Assembly (NCBI GenBank): GCA_002084535.1
Contig: NBLI01000012.1
Span: 13,947 to 27,424 of the forward strand
Origin: Candidatus Zhuqueibacterota bacterium 4572_119
Lineage (GTDB): Bacteria > Zhuqueibacterota > Zhuqueibacteria > Thermofontimicrobiales > Thermofontimicrobiaceae
Reading direction: 5' to 3'
Length of the DNA stretch: 13,478 nucleotides
Shown here: in pieces, positions 1 to 7,344 of the stretch
Position numbering within the stretch: position 1 is the stretch's first letter
How the letters are laid out: each line of letters starts with the position of its first letter
The notes under the pieces: generated by a model
What the model saw: the letters and a program-made list of their open reading frames with translations, nothing else
What the model was told of the DNA's origin: nothing
Databases searched by the model: none
Program-made: the position numbers and the translations under genes

Positions 1-79
1 ATTTCATAGATAGTATCAACAATTACAATTTCAAGTGTGCGACATCTTGAATACTCCCATAACTGATGCGTTACTTCTT

Positions 80-109
80 TTGTGGAAAAAACTTGCGCAC
101 ATTTATAAT
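80..109 (+). promoter_or_regulatory. candidate sigma-70-type promoter
   Basis: TTGTGG (80-85) and TATAAT (104-109) are separated by 18 bp, about 130 nt upstream of the first gene. The -10 hexamer is perfect and the -35 is fair. The rest of positions 1-239 shows no gene. AT-rich DNA yields such matches by chance, and FCB-group bacteria may use a different promoter consensus, so this is only a candidate. Confidence 0.3.
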
Positions 110-239
110 ATTGAGTATATTATTACTTCGGAAACTAATTGCAGAAAAGATTATACGGTTTCATATATTAAGTTTATAATTTTTATTAAAAATGTATTGA
201 TAAATTAAATTTACTTGAGTTGAACTGGGGAGTGAAGCA

Positions 240-1169
240 ATGACAAAGAAAAAAATCTTGGTCGTTGAAGATGACAATATCATTGGTATGGAGATTCGGG
301 ATCGTATTAAAAATATAGGTTATGACGTCCCGGAAATTCTATCTTATGGTGAAGATGCTGTGGAAAAAGTCGGTCACATCAAACCCGATTTAATTCTCAT
401 GGATATCCATTTAAATGGTGAAATGGATGGAATTCAGGCAGCGGAACAGATCCGGGAAATTGTTAATATACCGGTTGTTTACTTAACTGCCTACGCTGAT
501 GACAGTACGCTGCAGAGAGCAAAAAAAACCGAACCCTTTGGGTACGTAATTAAACCGTTTGAAGAGCGGGACCTGGCATCGACCATTGAAATGGCGCTCT
601 ATAAACATCAGATGGATACAAAGCTCAAAAATAATGAGCGCTGGCTAACGACAACATTGCGCAGTATCGGAGATGGAGTAATCGCCACAAACCGTGAAGG
701 TAAAATTAACTATATGAATCCTGTGGCTGAATCGCTCACCGGTTGGCTGGTGAGTGATATAATGTACAAGGATCTCAATGAAGTTTTTAAGTTGGTGGAA
801 GATAAGACTCGCGCTGTAATTAATAATCCTATTGAGAAAGTCTTCAAGAAAAAGGCAATCACAGAGCTTCCTGATACAACAATTCTGATTTCAAAAGATA
901 ACGTAGAAAGACCTGTTTTAGTAACATATTCACCATTAATCGATGATAAAAATAATGTGACAGGCGTGGTTTTGGTTTTTCAGGATAATACTGAACGCAA
1001 AAAAGCCCAGGAGACTTTATCCCGTCAGAATCAGTACAATGAGATCCGCGCTGAATTGTGGAAGTTGGCAACCGATAAGTCACTGTCTGAAGACCAATTA
1101 ATCACAAGGGCATTGCAGATCATTGGTCCGGCGCTCAATGTCAGCCGGGCATGCTATAGCAATAAATAA
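240..1169 (+). CDS. REC-PAS protein; N-terminal piece of a frame-broken hybrid histidine kinase
   Basis: This 309-residue piece starts with a receiver domain (about residues 5-122): acidic pair in VVEDDN, phosphoacceptor Asp55 in LILMDIHLNG, a YLTAYAD switch segment and the conserved Lys in VIKPF. A PAS domain follows at about 132-262 (typical GDGVIATNREGKI and NPVAESLTGW segments, ending in a PAC-like VLVFQDNTERKKAQ). From about residue 265 a GAF domain begins (LWKLATDKSLSEDQL, IIGPALNVSRACY) but stops after about 45 residues at TAA. The rest of that GAF domain continues in another frame in the next gene, so the stop looks like a break rather than a natural end. ATG 240 is preceded by a good Shine-Dalgarno (GGGGAG, 227-232). 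The intact gene was probably a cytosolic multi-sensor hybrid kinase; this piece alone has no kinase domain. It could still work as a REC-PAS protein. Confidence 0.8.
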   Translation: MTKKKILVVEDDNIIGMEIRDRIKNIGYDVPEILSYGEDAVEKVGHIKPDLILMDIHLNGEMDGIQAAEQIREIVNIPVVYLTAYADDSTLQRAKKTEPFGYVIKPFEERDLASTIEMALYKHQMDTKLKNNERWLTTTLRSIGDGVIATNREGKINYMNPVAESLTGWLVSDIMYKDLNEVFKLVEDKTRAVINNPIEKVFKKKAITELPDTTILISKDNVERPVLVTYSPLIDDKNNVTGVVLVFQDNTERKKAQETLSRQNQYNEIRAELWKLATDKSLSEDQLITRALQIIGPALNVSRACYSNK

Positions 1170-3801
1170 AAAAATTAATTATATCGACCTGGAAATCGCG
1201 CTCAAAATGATTCCAAAGGGTACTGCTAAAATTGCCAAACCTGTGCTTAAAGCTTTCGCGAAAAAAATGAATTTGGATTCCATCTTTCTCGTCCCATATT
1301 ATCTAAATGACAATTTGGAAGGTTTGATCACTTTTGACACCTGCAAAGATAAGGTCAATAAACCAACATGGACAGAAGAAAGTAAACAGTTGATCTTTGA
1401 GGCGTTAGATATTGTGTCCAATTTTATTATTCAGAAAAGAAATGAGGACGCGCTTCGGGAAAGTGAAGAACGTTTCAGGACGATTTTTGAGACCACGCCT
1501 GATTTGATTTTTATTAAAGATTTATACCAGACATATACTCATGTCAATCCTGCTATGGCAAAACAATTTGACAAATCCAAAGAGCAGTTGATTGGGCTCA
1601 ATGATGACGAGCTTTTTGGTTTCGAAGTGGCAAAACAGACAAAAGAAATTGATAGCAAAGTTTTAAAAGGAAGTATTATAAAAGAAGATGCCACAGAGTT
1701 GATCAGCGGACATGACAAAGTATTTGATGTTGTTAAAGTTCCAATGAAAAATCACAGGGGCAAAATTATTGGTCTTTGTGGAATGGCTCGCGATGTTACT
1801 AAAAGAAAAAAAGCCGAAGATATTCAAAATGTTGTTTATGAAATTTCCCATGCGATCAACACCACCAAGGATTTACAGGAATTGTTCAAGTCAATTCAAG
1901 ATAGCCTTGGGAAAGTTGTGGACACGACGAATTTTTATATTGCCTTGTACCATCAAGAGAATGATACATTGACATTGCCCTACATGGTCGATGAAAAAGA
2001 CCGTTTTACAGAATTCCCTGTTAAAGATACGATAACTTCTTTGGTTATTCGTAAAAAGAAAACATTGCTTGTAACCGAAGATGAAATCATTAAACTGGCA
2101 AAACAAGAGAAAATTGAATTAGCGGGAACGCTTCCAAAAGTCTGGTTAGGTGTTCCTCTAAAAAGCGGAAAAAAAGTAATTGGCATTATCGCGGTTCAAA
2201 GTTATACAGACGCCTCCACATACTCTAAAGAACATTCTGATATTCTTGAGCTTGTTTCCGGGTCAATTGCCACGGCAATCGAGAAGAAAAGAGCCGAAGA
2301 AGCCCGCATCCGTCTCGAAACAGCGATTAACCATACGGCCGAAATGATTATGATCACTGATAATAGAGGAAAAATACAGTACGTTAATCCCGCTTTTGTA
2401 AAAGTTACAGGGTACACGGAAAGTGATGTCATTGGAAAAAATCCCAAAATATTAAAAAGTGATAAACAGGACGATTATTTTTATAAACACCTTTGGAGTA
2501 CAATTTCAAGTGGCAATACCTGGATTGGACATTTTACGAATCGTACAAAGAGTGGTAAGCTATATGAGGAGGACAGCGCTATTTCTCCAATTTTTGATGA
2601 AGCCGGGGAAATCATTAATTATGTCGCTGTAAAACGGGATGTTTCCGAGCACCTGCAACTGGAGATGAGGCTGCGCCAGGCAGAAAAAATGGAAGCCATT
2701 GGCACCCTGGCTGGAGGAATTGCCCATGATTTTAATAATATTATCGGCGCTATTATAGGTTACACGGAACTGTCGATGGACGACGTAAAAGATGAAGCAA
2801 CGATCCATAATTTAAAGCAGATAATCAAAGCCAGTCATCGCGCTAAAGATTTGGTGCAGCAAATCCTGGCATTTAGCCGGCAGGATGAAAAAGAGCGCAA
2901 GCCACTGCAAATTAGCCTTATTGTGAAAGAAGCTTTAAAAATGCTCAGAGCTTCTTTACCAGCCACAATTGACATTATCCCAAATATACAGGATAAAGCG
3001 GGACTGGTACTTGCTGATCCTACGCATATTCATCAGGTGGTGATGAATTTATGTTTAAATTCGGCTCATGCCATGCGGGAGAAAGGGGGCGAACTTGAAG
3101 TGAGTCTCAAGGAAGTTAAGATTGATAATGATTCACTCAAGCAATACCAGGAACTCAAAGCCGGACCTTATATAAAGCTGATGGTAAAAGATAGCGGGCA
3201 GGGAATTGATGCTAATATTATTGACCGGATTTTTGAACCCTATTTTACGACTAAAGAAGTTGACGAAGGATCGGGAATGGGATTATCTTTGGTGCACGGG
3301 ATCGTAAAACGATATAATGGTGAAATTACTGTTTTTAGTGAAAAAAATAAAGGTACAACCATTAACGTGCTACTTCCTAAAATATTTAAAAAATTGAATA
3401 ATCATATCGAGGGAAAAAAACCGCTAAAAAAGGGACATGAGAAAATTTTGTATATTGATGACGAGCAGAACCTGGTGGAAGTTGGCACACAGATGCTGAA
3501 GCGCTTGGGTTATAAGGTTTTTAGCACAATGAGCAGTTTGGAGGCATTGAATATGTTTGAGTCAAATCCGGATATATATGACCTGGTGATTACAGATCAG
3601 ACAATGCCTGGAATGACAGGCGCCGAACTTGCGCTTAAATTGATGAATATCCGCTCAGATATTCCGATCATTCTCTGTACTGGACATAGTGAAGTTATAT
3701 CAGAAGAAAAAACAAAAGAAATGGGAATACGGGAATTTATTATGAAACCTTTGTTTTCCGAAGACCTGGCAACCGTTATCAGGAGAGTTCTCGATACGTA
3801 A
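1138..3801 (+). CDS. hybrid sensor histidine kinase (GAF remnant-PAS-GAF-PAS-HisKA-ATPase-REC), C-terminal piece of the broken gene
   Basis: Counted from ATG 1138 (887 residues), the order is: C-terminal half of a GAF domain (about 1-98, SIFLVPYY and LEGLITFDTC), PAS (about 107-222), GAF (about 228-383), PAS (about 394-505, GKIQYVNPAFVKVTGY), HisKA with His530 in GGIAHDFNN, HATPase (N-box Asn637/Asn641, DSGQGID, GSGMGLSL) and a C-terminal receiver (about 768-885, Asp774/775, phosphoacceptor Asp820 in VITDQTMPG, Lys in MKPL). All catalytic boxes are intact, so it should autophosphorylate and pass phosphate to its own receiver. No membrane segment is visible. The frame stays open upstream of 1138 to TTG 1123, but neither start has a convincing ribosome site, and the protein begins mid-domain. 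It overlaps the preceding gene by 32 bp. This fits frame disruption better than translational coupling. Upstream REC-PAS output would normally be covalently attached. Confidence 0.8.
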   Translation: MSAGHAIAINKKINYIDLEIALKMIPKGTAKIAKPVLKAFAKKMNLDSIFLVPYYLNDNLEGLITFDTCKDKVNKPTWTEESKQLIFEALDIVSNFIIQKRNEDALRESEERFRTIFETTPDLIFIKDLYQTYTHVNPAMAKQFDKSKEQLIGLNDDELFGFEVAKQTKEIDSKVLKGSIIKEDATELISGHDKVFDVVKVPMKNHRGKIIGLCGMARDVTKRKKAEDIQNVVYEISHAINTTKDLQELFKSIQDSLGKVVDTTNFYIALYHQENDTLTLPYMVDEKDRFTEFPVKDTITSLVIRKKKTLLVTEDEIIKLAKQEKIELAGTLPKVWLGVPLKSGKKVIGIIAVQSYTDASTYSKEHSDILELVSGSIATAIEKKRAEEARIRLETAINHTAEMIMITDNRGKIQYVNPAFVKVTGYTESDVIGKNPKILKSDKQDDYFYKHLWSTISSGNTWIGHFTNRTKSGKLYEEDSAISPIFDEAGEIINYVAVKRDVSEHLQLEMRLRQAEKMEAIGTLAGGIAHDFNNIIGAIIGYTELSMDDVKDEATIHNLKQIIKASHRAKDLVQQILAFSRQDEKERKPLQISLIVKEALKMLRASLPATIDIIPNIQDKAGLVLADPTHIHQVVMNLCLNSAHAMREKGGELEVSLKEVKIDNDSLKQYQELKAGPYIKLMVKDSGQGIDANIIDRIFEPYFTTKEVDEGSGMGLSLVHGIVKRYNGEITVFSEKNKGTTINVLLPKIFKKLNNHIEGKKPLKKGHEKILYIDDEQNLVEVGTQMLKRLGYKVFSTMSSLEALNMFESNPDIYDLVITDQTMPGMTGAELALKLMNIRSDIPIILCTGHSEVISEEKTKEMGIREFIMKPLFSEDLATVIRRVLDT

Positions 3802-4037
3802 TTATTTCGGGGATCGTTTGGTTAAAAATAACATGAGTTAGACATAAGAAGTAGTATCATAATAGCGAGTGTTGTTGTCAATTTTATACTCGGATTACGG
3901 AGTGTAGTCTCGCTCTTGCGGGATTGCTGCCGCATCACAGTTGAGGCGCTCCTAAATAATCGGTTAAAAAAATTAGTTAAAGCGCGTTTTTCTGAATAGT
4001 GCCAGAGATTCAGTCAAAAAAACGAATCTGATTTTAT

Positions 4038-4079
4038 ATAACCTGAATTATTCACAAATCTGTGAATAATTCAGGTTAT
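4038..4079. repeat. 19-bp perfect inverted repeat with 4-nt loop
   Basis: Arms 4038-4056 and 4061-4079 are perfect reverse complements separated by AATC. The stem is AT-rich and has no clean T-tract on either side, so it is a poor intrinsic terminator. A second, shorter inverted repeat (TATCCCGC at 4077-4084 with GCGGGATA at 4110-4117) overlaps its right edge. It lies 236 bp after the large kinase and just upstream of a receiver remnant. It may be a transcript-stabilising or terminating hairpin, or a remnant end of a mobile element. The rest of 3802-4133 shows no gene. Confidence 0.85.
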
Positions 4080-4133
4080 CCCGCTGCCTTTAAAAATATG
4101 ATGAATAATGCGGGATAGGAATTTTACTATTAA

Positions 4134-4388
4134 GGTACTAAACATTGGGAAAATCCGTTTGATTTGATCATCACAGACATTATTATGCCCAGAAAAGAGG
4201 GGATTGGAACAATCATGGAATTAAGAGTTGATTATCCTGATCTGAAAATTATTGCTATTTCAGGAGGCGGACGTGTCGTTCCAAATGATTATCTGGATAT
4301 TGCAGAAAAGTTAGGCGCTCACAGTACATTGTCGAAACCTTTTGACAGGAAATTACTAATCGATACTATCAACAAATTGTTGGCATAA
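4134..4388 (+). pseudogene. response-regulator receiver fragment lacking its N-terminal half
   Basis: The open frame after TAA at 4131 reads GTKHWENPFDLIITDIIMPRKEG and continues to LSKPFDRKLLIDTINKLLA. This is the second half of a CheY-like receiver: the phosphoacceptor Asp in IITDIIMP, the switch Ser in IAISGGG, and the Lys-Pro in SKPF. The first roughly 45-50 residues (beta-1 with the acidic Mg-binding pair, alpha-1 and beta-2) are absent. There is no ATG or ribosome site before the surviving part; the only in-frame candidate start is TTG 4164, inside beta-3. Without the acidic pair it should not bind Mg or accept phosphate. No matching N-terminal half was found in the 330 bp upstream, so this is a truncated remnant rather than a simple frameshift. 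Confidence 0.75.
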
Positions 4389-4680
4389 ATTGGTGTTAAA
4401 ATACTATTCTTTTTGTTCATTGATTTATAAGTCAACTCTAAAAAGGTAAAATTTAGGTATTTTTCAATCAAAACAAAAACTGTTTATATTGAAGTTATAG
4501 CACCATAATTTATGAAAAATCTTAAAATACCTGGTTTTTAGAATGGACTCATTTATTGATGTACCAAAATAAAACGAAAAAACCAGGGATATCTTATCAT
4601 CGCACTGTAGGATCAATCGGAGATGTCACAAGCTGGTTAATCCAAATTTGTAAAATTCCTGATTTTAGAGCATTTTCAGC

Positions 4681-4807
4681 GTAACCGATCACAGGGGAGA
4701 CCATTAAATTAAAATGAAATTGGACAGGATCATCATGCCAAAGGCAGATGCGACTGGGCGCACAGGATTCTCAAGATTAACTGTATTAATACCCTGTGAT
4801 CGGTTAC
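4681..4807. mobile_element. 127-bp MITE with IS66-like ends and 8-bp target duplication
   Basis: The ends are perfect 16-bp inverted repeats: GTAACCGATCACAGGG at 4681-4696 and its reverse complement at 4792-4807. The octamer TTTTCAGC occurs directly on both sides (4673-4680 and 4808-4815), as expected for a target-site duplication. Insertion sequences of the IS66 family characteristically begin with GTAA and make 8-bp duplications, so this is best read as a non-autonomous derivative mobilised by an IS66-type transposase. The interior (95 bp) holds no transposase. An ORF that starts inside at 4714 and runs out through the right end is not convincing. The perfect ends and duplication suggest a fairly recent insertion. 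Confidence 0.85.
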
Positions 4808-5050
4808 TTTTCAGCCTGTATAAATATGGTTTTAGCCAAATTTGGCATGAATTAATTTTTTTGATACAAAAATCCAAAGCTCCAATGACCTTCCTTTGAA
4901 TATTATTACACCAGGTTTGATTTTCTAAACGCGCGATAAACAGCTAAACTCTTCCGAATAAGTAAGCAAGTTTGTCCCCTTAAAACTATACCTTTTTATC
5001 CCAATTATTTTGTTCCCGCACCAAATTACTACTTCAATAAAATCAAAGTA

Positions 5051-5067
5051 TTGGCATAGACTTTGCG
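5051..5067 (+). promoter_or_regulatory. candidate sigma-54 (-24/-12) promoter
   Basis: TTGGCATAGACTTTGCG matches the RpoN consensus: GG at 5053-5054 (-24) and GC at 5065-5066 (-12), with the required 10 bp between them and TTGGCA and TTGC both present. It points toward the porin gene, whose start is about 360 nt downstream of the predicted start site near 5078. That is a long leader. No enhancer-binding activator is encoded in the window. The match is good but not perfect (T instead of C after TTGGCA). Confidence 0.4.
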
Positions 5068-5101
5068 TAAAACTAAACGTAATTTTTGATTCCTATTTAT
5101 T

Positions 5102-5125
5102 AAAGATGGCAAGCCCATTTTTTTT
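5102..5125 (+). terminator. weak hairpin plus T-tract, possible attenuator
   Basis: AAAGATGG (5102-5109) can pair with CCATTTTT (5115-5122), including one G-U pair, around the loop CAAGC. Eight Ts run through 5118-5125. Only the inner pairs are strong, so termination efficiency would be modest. It lies about 25-45 nt after the start site predicted from the -24/-12 element, a position that would suit attenuation; this is speculative. Confidence 0.2.
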
Positions 5126-5292
5126 ATTTGATTTATAAAGAGTTAGATGTGTTTTTTGTCCATTATTGTCATTAGGTATAAAATACGCATTGCATTTTGA
5201 AAAACACCTTTTAAAATTGAAAAACAAAATGGAATTTTTCATTATTTTATTTAATGGTTGCCAAAATATAATTTGAAAAGAAAAACAATATT

Positions 5293-5323
5293 TTGACTTT
5301 AAAGATTAAAAAAGTGTTATAAC
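5293..5323 (+). promoter_or_regulatory. candidate sigma-70-type promoter ahead of the porin gene
   Basis: TTGACT (5293-5298) and TATAAC (5318-5323) lie 19 bp apart, a little wide. A start site near 5330 would fall inside the AAAGGAGG at 5325-5332, so this promoter and translation of the mini-ORF at 5339 from that ribosome site would exclude each other. The porin at 5437 would then have a leader of about 107 nt. Confidence 0.3.
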
Positions 5324-5338
5324 GAAAGGAGGTTTAAC

Positions 5339-5356
5339 ATGAATAGCATCGCTTAA
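5339..5356 (+). other. possible five-codon leader ORF (MNSIA) with strong Shine-Dalgarno
   Basis: AAAGGAGG at 5325-5332 is the best ribosome site in the window. It is correctly spaced from ATG 5339, which is followed by only AAT AGC ATC GCT TAA. No longer frame uses this ATG. It sits about 80 nt before the porin start, which has its own site. It may be a translated leader mini-ORF, the stump of a gene lost by deletion or nonsense mutation, or chance. The rest of 4808-5436 outside the marked sites holds no gene I can support. Confidence 0.3.
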
Positions 5357-5436
5357 ATATTTTTTATAAAAGCACCAGCGAAATTACCGCAAGACACCAA
5401 TATTTTTAACAAAATTAAAATTCAAAGGAGACCAAG

Positions 5437-6618
5437 ATGAAAAACACCAAACCAGCTTTATTAATTCTTTTCTGCTTGTTTCTATTTACCTCAATTTCAT
5501 TTTCCCAAACCGCGGATAAACTCGTTATTAATGGATATGCCGGATGGGGCTATGGCAAGTCTGACGAAAACAATTATTTGTTAGGCACGGAAAATGGCAA
5601 ATACGCTAACTATAACCTGGCACTGGCGATTGCATCCAATCCTGCTGACCGAGTAAATATATTTTCTTCGTTTGATTTACAAAGACGCCATGAAGATAAT
5701 ATTACAGGCACATACTCAAGCAGCCAGCCTGATAAAATTTTAATGAAGATTAATTATATTTTTGCTGAATATACGTTTAACGATGCTGTACGTTTTCGCG
5801 TTGGAAAAGTCAAGGCGCCTTTTGGGCTTTATACTGAAACATTCAATGTTGGCACAACCCGTCCGTTTTTTACCTTACCAACAAGCATTTATGCTTCTCC
5901 GGGATTGGTTACGCAATCTTATCTCGGTGTTGGAATCACCGGATCTTATTATTTTGAAAATAACTGGGGTTTTCAGTACGATGTTTACGGTGGTGAGTTA
6001 AATTTGGAACGATACGCTGATTTTACTAATCCCACGTTCCCGGCAATTGTTGACACCCGGCTCCCGGATATGTTTGGTTTGCGGCTCATCTGTCATACTG
6101 GGCTTGACGGATTGAACATTGGTGTTTCAGGGTATATGGGGGCGCCAGAGTTTTTTTATAATGGAGTTAAAAAAACAAATTATTTTATTTCCGGGAAACA
6201 CATGATTTTGGATTTCCACCTGGAATATTTAACTGACGCGATTTCTCTTCGATCCGAATATGAGCGCATTCAGAAAAATGACGGCAAAGATGTTGAGGTT
6301 GATGGCTATTATGTTGAAGCGGCTTACAAATTATTTGGTCATTGGCAGGCAGCCGCGCTTTACGATAAACAAAATTATATTGTTCACGATCCGGTTTTTT
6401 CTCAACTCATTGCATTAAATCCTTCCACAGTTAAACATGAAGAATGGGCATTTGGACTTAATTACTGGTTCACACCAAATTTTGTTATAAAATTTTCCTA
6501 CCACATGGTTGACGGGAACCTGTTTGCCAAGCCAAAAGATATTATGGCCGCCATGATAAATAACGAATTTGAGGAGAAGACAAATCTCCTTTTAGTTGGT
6601 ACGCAATTTAGTTTCTAA
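5437..6618 (+). CDS. outer-membrane beta-barrel porin (phosphate-selective porin O/P-like)
   Basis: This 393-residue protein begins with a classical signal peptide (MKNTKPALL, hydrophobic core, ending SISFSQ; cleavage near residues 22-25). The mature part alternates aromatic and polar residues in short beta-strands separated by loops and ends in Phe (GTQFSF), the usual outer-membrane barrel signature. The segment RVGKVKAPFGLYTE at about 125-138 is typical of OprO/OprP-like and related porins. It should form a diffusion channel in the outer membrane; the substrate cannot be read from the sequence, though the next gene makes an oxyanion such as phosphate a reasonable guess. ATG 5437 has AAAGGAG (5425-5431) at good spacing. 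The next gene starts 34 bp after the stop, so the two are probably co-transcribed. No truncation or frameshift is visible. Confidence 0.8.
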   Translation: MKNTKPALLILFCLFLFTSISFSQTADKLVINGYAGWGYGKSDENNYLLGTENGKYANYNLALAIASNPADRVNIFSSFDLQRRHEDNITGTYSSSQPDKILMKINYIFAEYTFNDAVRFRVGKVKAPFGLYTETFNVGTTRPFFTLPTSIYASPGLVTQSYLGVGITGSYYFENNWGFQYDVYGGELNLERYADFTNPTFPAIVDTRLPDMFGLRLICHTGLDGLNIGVSGYMGAPEFFYNGVKKTNYFISGKHMILDFHLEYLTDAISLRSEYERIQKNDGKDVEVDGYYVEAAYKLFGHWQAAALYDKQNYIVHDPVFSQLIALNPSTVKHEEWAFGLNYWFTPNFVIKFSYHMVDGNLFAKPKDIMAAMINNEFEEKTNLLLVGTQFSF

Positions 6619-6652
6619 AACCAATGAAAAAATTAAAAGGAGAAATCCCAAA

Positions 6653-7093
6653 ATGAAAACACTAAAATTAATTTTGATCTTTTGTCTGTTATTTCTGTTT
6701 ACTCTTTCGTTTGCCCAAACTAAAGGGTCTTTCAAGGTTATCGTTCATAAATCAAATTCGAATTCTTCTCTTAATAAAGTTGAGATTTCCAAATTGTTTT
6801 TAAAAAAAACAACCAGGTGGAAGGGATCAAAACAAAAAGTTGAACCTGTGGATTTGGTTGATACTTCGCCGGTACGGGAAAATTTTTCGACTGAAATTCA
6901 TAATAAGAAAGTAGGCGCAATAAAAGCTTATTGGCAAAAATTGATTTTTTCAGGAAGGAGAGTCCCACCTCCTGAGAAAAAAACAGATATTGATGTGCTG
7001 AAATATGTCCATGAAAACACGGGCGCGATCGGATATGTATCTAACTCAGCTAATTTGAAAAATTATGATGTTAAAATTCTCAAGGTTGAATAG
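6653..7093 (+). CDS. short periplasmic PstS-like substrate-binding protein
   Basis: This 146-residue protein starts with a signal peptide (MKTLKLILIF, hydrophobic core, ending LSFAQT). The mature part looks like the short phosphate-ABC-transporter substrate-binding-like family: an ISKLFLKKTTRWKGSKQKVEPVD segment corresponding to the usual IFLGK..W..G..I.PVD, then AYWQKLIFSGRRVPP and the late GAIGYVS motif of PstS-type folds. At about 125 mature residues it is about half the length of a classical PstS, so it represents only part of a two-lobed binding protein, as is usual for this family. No ABC permease or ATPase is present, so uptake through an ABC transporter is not supported here. It may deliver a ligand signal to the nearby membrane kinase or cooperate with the porin. 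ATG 6653 was preferred over an upstream in-frame GTG/ATG-less extension because it follows AAAAGGAG (6636-6643) and begins the signal peptide. Confidence 0.7.
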   Translation: MKTLKLILIFCLLFLFTLSFAQTKGSFKVIVHKSNSNSSLNKVEISKLFLKKTTRWKGSKQKVEPVDLVDTSPVRENFSTEIHNKKVGAIKAYWQKLIFSGRRVPPPEKKTDIDVLKYVHENTGAIGYVSNSANLKNYDVKILKVE

Positions 7094-7158
7094 TCATTCT
7101 CGCGCTAAATTATAAAGTTGTTTTGTCCAGGATGTCTAATCCAAATGAATTAAGGGCA

Positions 7159-7282
7159 GTATCAAAAGTCTGGTTTCTCGAAATGGTTATAGCGATCAAA
7201 ATCGGTGTAATCTGTCCCAGGAGAAGCTATATTTCTTTGCTTTTACTCTGCATTAGTTAATCCAAACCATGACTTTTGATAC
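7159..7282. repeat. imperfect long inverted repeat enclosing 124 bp
   Basis: GTATCAAAAGTCTGGTTT (7159-7176) is matched by AAACCATGACTTTTGATAC (7264-7282) in reverse complement, with a single extra T in the right arm. The span of about 124 bp resembles a small mobile element, but I see no clear target duplication. The right arm is followed by a T-rich run (7285-7299), so a long-range stem acting as a terminator after the binding-protein gene is an alternative. TAATCCAAA also occurs twice in direct orientation (7137-7145 and 7258-7266). Nothing else was recognised in the gap 7094-7344. Confidence 0.55.
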
Positions 7283-7344
7283 GGCTTTATTTTTTTTGTT
7301 CCAAACTGTTTGTATGAAATTTTATTTTGAAAATGGGGAAGGAA

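Noticed and set aside
859..1083. 74-codon minus-strand ORF
   Set aside because: It is antisense to the PAS region of a real gene; no ribosome site or recognisable motif.
3481..3497. TTGGCACACAGATGC as a second sigma-54 promoter
   Set aside because: The spacing between GG and GC is one base short, and it lies inside the kinase coding sequence.
4455..4587. Short inverted repeats AGGTATTTT/AAAATACCT (4455-4463 with 4524-4532) and CCTGGTTTTT/AAAAACCAGG (4530-4539 with 4578-4587)
   Set aside because: They are only 9-10 bp in very AT-rich DNA, with no duplication, T-tract or element boundary; possibly remnants of a mobile element, but not supportable.
4714..4899. 61-codon ORF starting inside the MITE
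   Set aside because: It runs from inside the element through its right inverted repeat into flanking DNA, has no ribosome site and no recognisable protein similarity; it is an accident of the insertion.
5762..6001. 79-codon ORF in a second frame of the porin gene
   Set aside because: It is nested entirely in the porin coding frame, which has a signal peptide and barrel features; the alternative frame has none.
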